Assembly: GCA_903891165.1 (NCBI GenBank)
Contig: CAITDR010000642.1
Coordinates: 1-46,180, forward strand
Origin: an uncultured Pseudomonadota bacterium
GTDB taxonomy: Bacteria > Myxococcota_A > UBA796 > SXON01
Direction: 5' to 3'
Length of the DNA stretch: 46,180 nucleotides
The notes under the pieces are model-generated. The model made no database searches. It had not been told where the DNA came from and worked only from the letters and a program-made list of their open reading frames with translations. Shown here piece by piece: positions 24,144 to 32,787 of the stretch; position 1 is the stretch's first letter, and each line of letters begins with the position of its first letter. The translations under genes and the position numbers were made by a program.

Positions 24144-27100
24144 TCAGAACCTCCAGCTGTGCCAGGCCGAAATCGACTGGCCGTTGCCGCCGCCGCGAAT
24201 CTCCAGGGACCAGTCGCGCGGCAGGGACCACTCCAGGGTCACTTCTACCGTCGCAGGTTCATCTCTATTCGCATTTTGGAAATTGTAGCGCGTGTAGAGG
24301 GAGAGGGTGCGGCTGATGCGGAAGCCACCCTGTACCCCCAGCGTGTCAAGCTGCACGGACTCCACCACCCCACCGCCTGAGCTCTCCCCAAGTGTATCCT
24401 GGGCTACAGCCATCAGGGCGCTGGTCAGCAACTGGGTTGGAATCGCCCCGCTGTTGCCGGTCTCAGAGGCCGGCCGCCCGGTCAGCAGGATGGCCAGCAC
24501 GTCTTCTTCGGGGTAGCGGTCCGAGCTAAACTTGATCGTCGGTTTTTCAGGGGTCCCCGAAATCCGTACCTCCATGTCGCCGTAGGCCGCGGTGGGGTAC
24601 AGGGCACGCACATCGATCAGCGGTGACATAAAGTCCCGCCCGGTGAAGGCAATGGTGCCTTCTTTGACGGTAAAGGTCTTCCCGAGCACCCGCGCTTGAC
24701 CACGGCTGGGCTCCAAAGAGCCAGTGATCAAGAGCAGCCCGTGACCCAGCTCCACCCGGGCCTTCCCGGACAATGCGCCCTCGACTCGGACGGTCGAAAA
24801 ATCCTGTCCCATCTTCCCAAAACGGTCTTCCAAAGGCATTGCGATGGAGCCGTACAGGCTGTCGGCCAGATCCACATCCAGGTTGGCCCGAAACCAGGTG
24901 GGGACCATGTCCAAAAGTCCGGGAATGCCCTGCGGACCCGAAAAAGGGGCACGCTCTACGCCGACGATCTGGATGTCCGGGTGCAGCTCCAGATCGTTGT
25001 CCTCGGCAAAAAAGTCCTGCCGTAGCCGGATAGAGGCTCGGTCCACCCGTAGGGCCCCCTTCAGTGTGACCCGCTGGCCGTCGGTGCCTACGCGCGTAGT
25101 TCCGCTCACCCGAAGGGTCCGATCTGCCAGGGCTGCCGCCCGGAAACCCTGCATCTCCAACTGTCCTTCCACCTTGGTGGGAGCCCAGTCATCGCCGAAG
25201 TGCCAGCCGCCCGCACTCTCGATCCGTACATGCCCATCCAGACGGGAGAGTTTCTGTTCTCCGGGAAGATCATCGGTCATACTCGGCAGGGTCTCCACGC
25301 CCAACCGGGTGAGGTCCAGGGTGGTCCCGTCCAGGGTGGCGTCCACCTGCAAGTCTTGGTAGAGAATACCGCTCTGATCCAGGGAAAATCCTCCTTTTTC
25401 TACATGGAGGGCCAGATCCGGCTCCGGCGCCAATAACGAGCCCACGACCGTTCCGCTCAGCTGCAGGTTGCCGGTTCCGTTGCCAAAGCCGGACACAAAG
25501 GCTGCCGCCAGCGCCAGCGGTACCCCGTCCCCGCCCATTTTCAGAGAAAGGCCGGGCGCACCTAAAATCTGCTCCACCGTCGGCAGGTGGGAGATGTTCA
25601 GTGCCAGTGGCACAAAGCCTCCAACATCGACGCCGGTCTTTTCTCCAAAGCCCAGCTTCAGCGCCAGATCATAGCCGCCTTCGGCAGGGGAGACGGTCAG
25701 CGACCCCTGCTCGATGGCTACCGTCCCCACGGTGGCGTGATCCAACAGGAAGGCGCCGCGCATCTGCGGGGCTTCCAGGGGGCCACCTACATGCAGGTTT
25801 CCGATAATCAGTCCATCTACCTTGATATTCTGTCCAGAGGCGTCGGCAAGGTAGCGCATCGGCACCTTGCGCGCGTTCAGGTTCAGGTTCAGGTCACCAA
25901 CCGCCGCCAGGGCATCGGCCTGACTGGGCGTCTTTCCCTTCAAAAGCTGGGCCATTAACGCCGGGACATTCACCGGAATGGTTCCACCCACGGCCGCGCG
26001 CGGCAGCGAGCGCTCCCACAGAGTTCCGATCAGCTCTACCTCTTGACCTGTCAAGACTACATCCAGATCTACTTGGATGCGGTCTTTCTTTTCGCCAGGG
26101 GCTGCAAAGGTGGTGGTCACCAGCTTGCCACTGGGATGTGCGAGGCTACCGGTCAGCTCCAGCGACAGCGAGCTGCGGAAGTCGGGGAGATCCACATCCT
26201 CTAACAGTGCCTCGATGGTGGAGTATTCCGTAGGGGGAAGTTCAATGTTCAGGTAGAGGGGGCCGTCGGGGTCTGGGCCCGGCGGATCCATCAAGAGCGG
26301 GAGAGAGGCAGAGATCTTCATCCCTCCGCCGTCCCCTTCGAGGTGTAGGGCTCGGGTGTCCAGCTCCACACCAAGCTCGAAGTCCAGGTTCTGCACGCTG
26401 CCGGGAATCCGCAGCTTCTGTATCTGCAACGCCCCGGAAACCTGCGGGACTTTTATCGTCCCGGTGACGACGGCCGCCAGGGACAGCTTGCCCTCCCAGT
26501 CGGCGGTCGGTGCAAAGCCGGAGAGCATCGCCGGCTCCAGGGCGGCCACTTGTAGCTGCATGTCCAGGGGTAGCAGTGCGCCAGCCTGCCCGCTCACCAG
26601 CAGCGCACTGCTGCCCAGGCTTCCTTTCAGGTCCACCGAGCGCAGTGCCCAGTTCTCCGCGCTGTCTCCGGCAAATTTTCCCCTTCCTGCGAGGCTTCCG
26701 GGGAGTGTGCTGTCGTGGGTGGGGACCGCTCCGCGCAGGCTGTCGAGCACCCAGGAGCCATCGGCGCGGTCCATGTGCCCGTCACTGGCGACCAGCTCCT
26801 CCTCCCCCTCCTTCCGCAACGAAAAATCCCAGTTCAGACGCTCAGGATCCAATACCAGACTGAGGGCACCACTCTGCGCCTCAAGGGGCCCGGCCCGAAG
26901 TGAACCCAGGTTCAGTTCGCTGGTCACCAACAACGATGCGAGTGCCGACGGCCCCACCGGCCCTTTCCGTGCCAGGCCTTCGGCAAAATGGATGGAGAGT
27001 GGTCCTTCAGCACTGGCCAGAGCGAGATCCTGGCCCAGCCGCAGGCTCTGCGCCCCCAGGTTGCCGGTGGCGTGAATACCGCCAGTTTGGTCGCGCTCGA

Positions 27101-28517
27101 CCTCTCCCGACCAGGACACTACGCCAGCCAGATCCAGATCCTTCAGTCCCTGAGCACTCTCGGCCACTTCCGGGGGAAGGTTGGGGATGATCGCCAGGAT
27201 CTCTGGCACGTGTGGGACATGGCGAAGATCCAGCACCAGCGTCTGGATCAGAAAGGCGCCGGCCTGTGTGGACAGGTCCCAGCGACCGGAGCCACGACCA
27301 CTCAGTCCCGACGAAGTCAGCTTCAGATTAGGCACGTCGAGTACCTGTCCTGACAGTTTTCCAGACAGCTCCACGCCCAGGCTTCCCACCGAGGGCAGGC
27401 CGCGCACCTGACCACCAAAGGAGGCGTCGATGGTCCAGGTGGCCGGATCAATGCCGACACCGGCCACGCGTGCCTCGCCGTCGATGTGCAGCGGGGGAGC
27501 GAGGCCGGTGATCTTGTGCAGCGGCAGATCCGGAGTCAACAGCACCGCCGACCACACCTTGTTGGCGCTGTCGAAGCCCCCCGACAGGCTGGCGGAGCCT
27601 TCAGGGACCTGGATAGCCAGCTCCACTCGGGGAAAAAGGTAGTTTCCTCGAATAGTTCCTGCCACCTGGAAGGGGCCGCCCAGCTTGAGGGCCGACAGAT
27701 CCACCAGCTCCGGTGGTAGGGCATTGGGGTACAGGTGGGCGGAGAGCAGCTGAAGATCGAGGCTGCCGGTGGTACCTACATCGCCGATGACACCGGCAAT
27801 CGCCAGTTGTTGGGCGCCCACCGTCGCCTGTGCTTGATCTACGTCCAGCAGCCTTCCGTCGCGATAGCTGCCTGAAAAACTCAGGGAAATTTCACCGACT
27901 GCGGGCGTGGAGCGCGGAATTTTAAGGGAGAGGTTGGAGATCGCCGCCGAGCGGCCCCACAGCTCCAGACCACCCTGCAGCTGGGCCTCCTCCACCGCGT
28001 AGCGCGCCTCGCCCTGCTGGACACTCAGGTGAGGCAGGTCCACCAGGAGCTCGGCAATACGGATGCGCAGAGGCAAAGAAAAGGGCGGAGCGTCTGGATC
28101 GGATGGCCCCCAAAGGGCAGCGATGTCCAGCCCCTCTTCGCCCAGGCTCAGGTCCCCACGCAGACCGTTAAGCTCCAGGGTGGAGACCGGCAGCAGCGCA
28201 GGCAGGGTTCCCAGGGAGTAGCTGGCTTTTGCCTCCTCCACCCCTAACAGCACCTGCCCGCCCACCCCCCGCACGGCGATGCCTTCCAGCCGCAACTCGG
28301 TAAAAAGGTCTGTGCGAAGGCGCGCAATTTCAATCGCCCCGTTGGGGGGCTGGATTCGCGGCAGGATTACCGAGAGCAGCCAGTCATTTCCAGCTTCCGA
28401 CCTTAAAAATAACAGCGTCACACCCAGCGCCAGTGCCAGAAATCCCACCCCGGCTGATAGCAGGCGGCTGCTCCCCTGCAGCGCTCTGTTCAGCAGCGTG
28501 CGGCGGGCGGTGGGCAT
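24144..28517 (-). CDS. tamB: TamB-like inner-membrane/periplasmic translocation protein
   Basis: A 1457-residue TamB/DUF490 family protein. A single N-terminal membrane helix (about 18-40) anchors a very long beta-rich periplasmic part thought to form a hydrophobic groove spanning the periplasm for phospholipid or outer-membrane protein transport. The C-terminal DUF490 region is recognisable from about residue 1150. It has ISGTPEKPTIKFSSDRYPEEDVLAILLTG-type sequence, then TLGVQGGFRISRTLSLYTRYNF, and ends ...SWRF with an aromatic terminal residue. ATG at 28517 shares one base with the stop of the upstream oxidoreductase (TGATG); an adjacent TTG would add one residue. No tamA/Omp85 gene is next to it, so it may work with BamA or alone. 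Confidence 0.85.
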   Translation of the reverse strand: MPTARRTLLNRALQGSSRLLSAGVGFLALALGVTLLFLRSEAGNDWLLSVILPRIQPPNGAIEIARLRTDLFTELRLEGIAVRGVGGQVLLGVEEAKASYSLGTLPALLPVSTLELNGLRGDLSLGEEGLDIAALWGPSDPDAPPFSLPLRIRIAELLVDLPHLSVQQGEARYAVEEAQLQGGLELWGRSAAISNLSLKIPRSTPAVGEISLSFSGSYRDGRLLDVDQAQATVGAQQLAIAGVIGDVGTTGSLDLQLLSAHLYPNALPPELVDLSALKLGGPFQVAGTIRGNYLFPRVELAIQVPEGSASLSGGFDSANKVWSAVLLTPDLPLHKITGLAPPLHIDGEARVAGVGIDPATWTIDASFGGQVRGLPSVGSLGVELSGKLSGQVLDVPNLKLTSSGLSGRGSGRWDLSTQAGAFLIQTLVLDLRHVPHVPEILAIIPNLPPEVAESAQGLKDLDLAGVVSWSGEVERDQTGGIHATGNLGAQSLRLGQDLALASAEGPLSIHFAEGLARKGPVGPSALASLLVTSELNLGSLRAGPLEAQSGALSLVLDPERLNWDFSLRKEGEEELVASDGHMDRADGSWVLDSLRGAVPTHDSTLPGSLAGRGKFAGDSAENWALRSVDLKGSLGSSALLVSGQAGALLPLDMQLQVAALEPAMLSGFAPTADWEGKLSLAAVVTGTIKVPQVSGALQIQKLRIPGSVQNLDFELGVELDTRALHLEGDGGGMKISASLPLLMDPPGPDPDGPLYLNIELPPTEYSTIEALLEDVDLPDFRSSLSLELTGSLAHPSGKLVTTTFAAPGEKKDRIQVDLDVVLTGQEVELIGTLWERSLPRAAVGGTIPVNVPALMAQLLKGKTPSQADALAAVGDLNLNLNARKVPMRYLADASGQNIKVDGLIIGNLHVGGPLEAPQMRGAFLLDHATVGTVAIEQGSLTVSPAEGGYDLALKLGFGEKTGVDVGGFVPLALNISHLPTVEQILGAPGLSLKMGGDGVPLALAAAFVSGFGNGTGNLQLSGTVVGSLLAPEPDLALHVEKGGFSLDQSGILYQDLQVDATLDGTTLDLTRLGVETLPSMTDDLPGEQKLSRLDGHVRIESAGGWHFGDDWAPTKVEGQLEMQGFRAAALADRTLRVSGTTRVGTDGQRVTLKGALRVDRASIRLRQDFFAEDNDLELHPDIQIVGVERAPFSGPQGIPGLLDMVPTWFRANLDVDLADSLYGSIAMPLEDRFGKMGQDFSTVRVEGALSGKARVELGHGLLLITGSLEPSRGQARVLGKTFTVKEGTIAFTGRDFMSPLIDVRALYPTAAYGDMEVRISGTPEKPTIKFSSDRYPEEDVLAILLTGRPASETGNSGAIPTQLLTSALMAVAQDTLGESSGGGVVESVQLDTLGVQGGFRISRTLSLYTRYNFQNANRDEPATVEVTLEWSLPRDWSLEIRGGGNGQSISAWHSWRF

Positions 28518-29737
28518 CAAATCACCAACTGTTCGGCACCCGAAAAATCCCTGCCAATGGCGAAGGGTGCGAGTTGGATGTCTTCCCCCAGCACTTCTAC
28601 GTGTGGGATGGAGGCTCCGGCCTGTACCAGGGCGTCACCGACCAGGGCGGTGAAGGGGCCGAACATGGCGCCGTGGCCGGAAAAGCCGGAGAGCCGCAGC
28701 AGGTTCGGCACCAAGGGATCGTAGTCCAGGAAGGGATTGTGGTCCGGGGTGCTCCCGTAGTAGCCGGACGTGGTGGCGACAATCCCCGGGAACTCGGCAA
28801 AGGCAGGCACCACTTCGGCCAGGGTGGCCCAGGTCTCAAAGGCGGCGGTCTCGGTGCCGGTGCGATGAGAGAAGGCGGGCTCGATACGATCCTGATCCTC
28901 GTAGGAAAAATCAGCTTCCGGTGTGGCATCATGTGCCCAGCCCATCAGCAGCCGATCGGCGTTTTCCGGGCGGCAGTAGGCGCCCGAGGGGGCGATGGTC
29001 AGCGGCAGGCCCAAGAGCGCCTCAGGGGACATGCTGGGACCCCGCTCCAACAGCCAAAGGTAGCGCTTTAACGCCAATATAGGCAATTCTGTAGCCTGCA
29101 ATACACGTCCCAGGCGTGGGGACCATGCGTTGGTGGCATCCACAAAAATATCGGCGGCAAAATCCCCTTTGGGGGTGATCATGGCCTGGATGTGATCGCC
29201 CTGCTTCCGCACCCCCTGCACGGGGGCCTGCTGTACCAGAGTAGCACCCAGCCGCAGTGCCGCCGAAATTGCTTCCGTATAGACGACGGCAGGGTGCAGA
29301 AAACCATCGGTCGGACAGTAGCTGGCGCCCAACACAGTCAGAGGATCTACCCAAGGAAAAAGCGTCCTGAGCTCTTCTACCGGTAGGGCCTCTACCTCCT
29401 GCAGGCCGGCCGCTTTTTGCATATGTACACGGCGCTGTGCGGCCCCCCAGCTCTCCTCCCGGTCATACAAAAATAGATAGCCATTTTGCACAATCGGTAC
29501 ATCTGCTCCGCCCACAAGCTGCGGAAAACGTCTATAAAAATCCACCGAAAAGCGCATCCCGCGTACGGTTGCCGGAGTCGAAAACTGTTGACGGATCCCC
29601 GCTGCTGTCCGCGAAGAGGAGCCCGCCCCCACATGCCGGCCCTCCAGAATGGTGACGGCACAGCCGCGTTTTGCCAAACGCCAGGCCAACAATGACCCGG
29701 TGATACCCGCCCCCACGATGACCACAGACTGCGCCAT
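28517..29737 (-). CDS. FAD-dependent oxidoreductase, D-amino-acid-oxidase/glycine-oxidase type
   Basis: A 406-residue DAO-family flavoprotein. VVIVGAGITGSLLAWRLAKRG (about 5-25) is the dinucleotide-binding fold, followed by ILEGRHVGAGSSSRTAAGIRQQ, which holds the conserved flavin-contact Gly/Ser stretch. The C-terminal part has TTSGYYGSTPDHNPFLD and LSGFSGHGAMFGP, the usual second FAD-contact block. Such enzymes oxidise the C-N bond of amino acids or N-methylated amines (sarcosine, glycine) with release of peroxide or transfer to a partner. The substrate here is not evident. The gene overlaps tamB by one base although the functions look unrelated, and it is divergent from a small membrane-protein gene 53 bp away. 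Confidence 0.85.
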   Translation of the reverse strand: MAQSVVIVGAGITGSLLAWRLAKRGCAVTILEGRHVGAGSSSRTAAGIRQQFSTPATVRGMRFSVDFYRRFPQLVGGADVPIVQNGYLFLYDREESWGAAQRRVHMQKAAGLQEVEALPVEELRTLFPWVDPLTVLGASYCPTDGFLHPAVVYTEAISAALRLGATLVQQAPVQGVRKQGDHIQAMITPKGDFAADIFVDATNAWSPRLGRVLQATELPILALKRYLWLLERGPSMSPEALLGLPLTIAPSGAYCRPENADRLLMGWAHDATPEADFSYEDQDRIEPAFSHRTGTETAAFETWATLAEVVPAFAEFPGIVATTSGYYGSTPDHNPFLDYDPLVPNLLRLSGFSGHGAMFGPFTALVGDALVQAGASIPHVEVLGEDIQLAPFAIGRDFSGAEQLVI

Positions 29738-29790
29738 GTGCTCAGATAACCCGCCCGCCTGGGGTTGCGCCGTGCTACCCTTGACGGCGG

Positions 29791-30291
29791 ATGCGCTCCT
29801 TCCGCACGGTGATCGCGGTGGCCCTTTTGTGGGCGTTGGTGGCTTGGCTGGCTGCAGCGGGGCTGGCGTTGCGGATCAGCGACCGCGGCGTGGTGGATGC
29901 GCTGCTGTGGTACTACGCGGTCCGGGCCCCTCTGATAGCACCACCGGCGGCACTGGGGCTGGCCCCCCTTTTGGGGCGGCCTCTGGATGGTCGTTGGGTG
30001 GATCTGCGTTTTCCGCGACGTGCACGGCTGGCCCGGGCGATGCTGCGGGGGGTCGCAGGTCTCTTGTGGGGGCTTGTTACCGGCCTTGTGGGTACCTTTC
30101 TGCTGCTCTTTGTGTGGCCCAACGATGCCCAGAACGGCCGACTGGATGCGGTGAAGTGGGTGGGTTTTTACTGGTATAACCATGGGATTTTTCTGATTCC
30201 CATGGCCTGGATGGTGGGTTCGATCTCCGGCTGGCTCTGGCAGCGGGAAGCTGTTCAGAAATTGGCAAAACCTGCCGAGGGGACGTGGTAG
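29791..30291 (+). CDS. Integral membrane protein of unknown function, four helices
   Basis: A 166-residue very hydrophobic protein with four predicted membrane helices at about 7-27, 36-61, 87-112 and 128-150, and short basic loops (RFPRRARLARA near residue 70-85). I do not recognise a family. It is preceded by GGCGG close to the ATG and lies 20 bp before the copper-monooxygenase-like lipoprotein gene, so the two are probably co-transcribed. It could be an assembly or anchoring partner of that protein. Confidence 0.7.
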   Translation: MRSFRTVIAVALLWALVAWLAAAGLALRISDRGVVDALLWYYAVRAPLIAPPAALGLAPLLGRPLDGRWVDLRFPRRARLARAMLRGVAGLLWGLVTGLVGTFLLLFVWPNDAQNGRLDAVKWVGFYWYNHGIFLIPMAWMVGSISGWLWQREAVQKLAKPAEGTW

Positions 30292-30311
30292 GATAGAGGT
30301 TGAGGTGCTCC

Positions 30312-31256
30312 GTGGCCCTGTTGTTCCTTGCTTGTGCTGCTTCCCCAAGCTCCTCAGAGCTTTCGGAAAAAATGCCTTCAGATAGCTCTTCCGATGGAGT
30401 GCTCGATCTGACGCAGGACTATGGGACCTCCTCCGCTGGCCATGCGCTGCTGAACACCCCGATTTTTGAAGTCGCGCCGCACAGCGAGGCCATGCGATGT
30501 ACGGTGGGCACCTGGGAGGATGTCTCTGTGGGTGTGGTGGACTACAGTTTTTCCCAGGCGCTTCCGTACGGACACCACGCCCAGCTGATGTACACCCACA
30601 CGCCCGCCGCGGAGCTGCCCGATGGCAGCATTGTGGACTGCACCAACGGGGGGATTGATGCGACGCCCCTTTTTCAGGGGGCACGTACGGGAACACAGAT
30701 GCTTCCCGATGGAATGGCCCTCTTTCTGGGCCAGGGAACCCGCTGGATCATCCAGTCCCACTACATCAACAACACCGACAGGACACTTCAGGTCAACGAT
30801 GTGGTGGTTCTGGACTATGTGCCGGAAGAAGATGTAGAAAGCTGGGGAGCATCCTGGAATTTTGGGGATGCAGAGGTGGAGATTCCGCCCGGGGATCAGG
30901 TGGTGAGCTTCGACTGTGCCTGGCCGGTGGATTTTCACCTGTTGAGCCTGTCGCCGCACATGCACGAAAATGGCACCGCCCTGTGGGTGGAGCGGCTGGA
31001 TGGGGAGGTTGGGGCGGAGATCTACCGCAAAGATCCGTGGGATTCCCGCTACCGTGACGATCCGCCGGTGCAGTCCTTTGAGGTGGGAGCGCTGTCGATG
31101 GCGGCGGGCGACCGGTTCCGGGTCCACTGCGCCTACTACAACCCGACGGAGCAGTCGCTGAAATTCCCAGAGGAGATGTGCGGCATCTACGGGCTGGGCT
31201 ATTCTTCCCGCGATCCGGTGAATTGCACCATCGGCGTGGGTCAGCCGATGAATTGA
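30312..31256 (+). CDS. PHM/DBH-like copper type II monooxygenase lipoprotein
   Basis: A 314-residue lipoprotein. GTG at 30312 gives MALLFLAC (Cys8) with GAGG 6 nt upstream; TTG at 30300 is an alternative. The body matches the two-copper catalytic core of peptidylglycine alpha-hydroxylating monooxygenase / dopamine beta-hydroxylase. A His-His pair lies in YGHHAQLM (88-89), His150 in IIQSHYINN, the H-x-H pair (216, 218) in SPHMHENG, and Met289 in PEEMCGIYG. These correspond to the CuH and CuM ligand sets, and paired cysteines are also present. The family uses O2 and a reductant to hydroxylate C-H bonds. The substrate is unknown, and relatives are scattered in myxobacteria. It is followed after 13 bp by another lipoprotein gene. 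Confidence 0.75.
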   Translation: MALLFLACAASPSSSELSEKMPSDSSSDGVLDLTQDYGTSSAGHALLNTPIFEVAPHSEAMRCTVGTWEDVSVGVVDYSFSQALPYGHHAQLMYTHTPAAELPDGSIVDCTNGGIDATPLFQGARTGTQMLPDGMALFLGQGTRWIIQSHYINNTDRTLQVNDVVVLDYVPEEDVESWGASWNFGDAEVEIPPGDQVVSFDCAWPVDFHLLSLSPHMHENGTALWVERLDGEVGAEIYRKDPWDSRYRDDPPVQSFEVGALSMAAGDRFRVHCAYYNPTEQSLKFPEEMCGIYGLGYSSRDPVNCTIGVGQPMN

Positions 31257-31269
31257 GGGAGAAGGAAGG

Positions 31270-31770
31270 ATGTGGTTGCTCATCTGGCTGGCCTGCGGCA
31301 CGGAGCCCGTTCCGGTGGCGGCCCCTGCCACCCATTCCTGGCAGGAGGAGGGAGAGCTGGTGACCGCCGGTCTGCAGGAGGTCAATACGTTGTGGCAGCA
31401 GAAACAGCCGGAAGCTGCCCGGCTTCTGGCTGAGCGTGTGTACACCGAGCGCTGGGAGCCCGAGCTGGAGCGCGCTTGCCGTGCGATGAACGGTGAGCAG
31501 AAGACCACGGAGATCGAGTACAATTTTGGCCTGCTACTCTACGATCTGAAGGGCAATCCATCCAAAGATCGCCTGGAGAAGCGTATCCAGGACCTCTCGG
31601 ATCAGGTGCGAAAAGTGGCTTCTGATGCGCACTTCCGCTTTCCACCGGTGGGGGAACGCCCCACCGCGCCCCCGGCTGAGGCTGGCGAAGGCAGCCGCCC
31701 CCTGGTACCGACGGTGGTGCCCAACTGGGAGCGGGATGTTCAGCCGGTGGAGGAAGAAGCGGGCGAATGA
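31270..31770 (+). CDS. Small helical lipoprotein, ultra-short signal
   Basis: A 166-residue lipoprotein of unknown function. The signal is MWLLIWLAC (Cys9, no Lys or Arg). An in-frame stop eight codons upstream and an AAGGAAGG ribosome site fix the start. The mature protein is mostly charged helix (about 30-125) followed by a Pro/Glu-rich tail. It lies 13 bp after the copper-monooxygenase-like gene and probably shares its transcript, so a partner or accessory role is plausible but unproven. It is convergent with the next gene. Confidence 0.7.
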   Translation: MWLLIWLACGTEPVPVAAPATHSWQEEGELVTAGLQEVNTLWQQKQPEAARLLAERVYTERWEPELERACRAMNGEQKTTEIEYNFGLLLYDLKGNPSKDRLEKRIQDLSDQVRKVASDAHFRFPPVGERPTAPPAEAGEGSRPLVPTVVPNWERDVQPVEEEAGE

Positions 31771-31785
31771 ACGATCGAGCAGGCC

Positions 31786-32727
31786 TTAGGCCGGCGCGCA
31801 GGTAGAGACGCCCGCTCCCACAATATCAAAGCCGATATTCGTGACCTCTTTGGTCAGGGTCCCTGCGCCGGTCACCTTGTAGACATCGCTGTGGTTCCCC
31901 ATGCCACTCTCGCGGATGAACAGATAAAAATCTCCGTTCCAAGTGGCAAAGGCGAAGGTGTCGATGTTCTGAGCGCTGGGGAAGCCCGGCAGCGGCAGGC
32001 TCTGGAGACTGCGACCGTTGTTTTTGTCAAGCTCCACCAATTTCGCGGGATGCTCCAGCGGCAGAATCGCCCACAGCTCGCCCTGAGCATTGCCGGTCAG
32101 CTCGGATTGGCTGGGGAGGGTGCCGATGGGAGTCATGGCCCAGGTGCTGGTATCCAGAGTCGCAAGGTGATCTGCGTTTGCGATGTAGAGCTGGTCCCGC
32201 CAGGTATTGGCGGAGTCGGTGGCATAGCCCATCCCGAAGCTGCCAAAACCGGTGCGGCGGTCGGAGTAGGTCGTGGGGGTACAGGCAAAAGTGGCGAGAT
32301 CGATGTCCGCCACGGTGTCGTCTGCATAACGAACGAAGGCGTGGCCATCGCGGGAGACCGACATCGAGCCGGGCGTCTGGCGGGTGTTGCAGTTGGGCTG
32401 GGCGATGGCCGTAAAGGAGAGGGTCGGCGGATCAAAGAGGTAGAGGGTGCCATCTTCGCGGGAGATCACGTAGATCAGGTCGGAGGTATCCGCGCAGTCG
32501 TCGGCGGGGGGCTCGTCCTGGGGAGGGCTGTCCATCGGGGGACTGTCTGGCGGATCCTCGTTGTTGGCACTTTCAACGGGTGTACTTTCTTTGGGGGCCT
32601 CGCTCTCTTCCGTTGCGCTGTCCTCCTCCTGAGCCTGGGTCTCGCTGTCGAGCTGGCCGGCGCTGCCGCCAGGTTTGCTGGTGAGGCCGAACTCGTAGGT
32701 GCAGGCGGCGATCAGCAGAAGGGACAT
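31786..32727 (-). CDS. Beta-propeller-like lipoprotein with acidic linker
   Basis: A 313-residue lipoprotein. The signal is MSLLLIAAC (Cys9, no basic residue) with GGAG 5 nt before the ATG. Residues about 20-75 form a Glu/Asp/Ser/Pro-rich flexible linker. The rest reads as propeller blades: DLIYVISREDGTLYLFDPPTLSF, ...SMSVSRDGHAFVRYADDTVADID, ...FGSFGMGYATD..., then ...SELTGNAQGELWAILP. This pattern recurs in lipoproteins annotated as hypothetical in myxobacterial genomes, as far as I recall. It is probably a surface protein; no ligand is evident. It follows the LysR gene by 60 bp on the same strand. Confidence 0.7.
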   Translation of the reverse strand: MSLLLIAACTYEFGLTSKPGGSAGQLDSETQAQEEDSATEESEAPKESTPVESANNEDPPDSPPMDSPPQDEPPADDCADTSDLIYVISREDGTLYLFDPPTLSFTAIAQPNCNTRQTPGSMSVSRDGHAFVRYADDTVADIDLATFACTPTTYSDRRTGFGSFGMGYATDSANTWRDQLYIANADHLATLDTSTWAMTPIGTLPSQSELTGNAQGELWAILPLEHPAKLVELDKNNGRSLQSLPLPGFPSAQNIDTFAFATWNGDFYLFIRESGMGNHSDVYKVTGAGTLTKEVTNIGFDIVGAGVSTCAPA

Positions 32728-32787
32728 GGAGACTCCAGGCTACCCTCTCTCCATAGCTGTCCCTTTCGTTCAAGAAAAGTAGATTGT

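Noticed and set aside
30217-30227. GGTTCGATCTC resembling a tRNA T-loop
   Set aside because: No acceptor, D or anticodon stem can be built around it, and it lies inside the membrane-protein gene.
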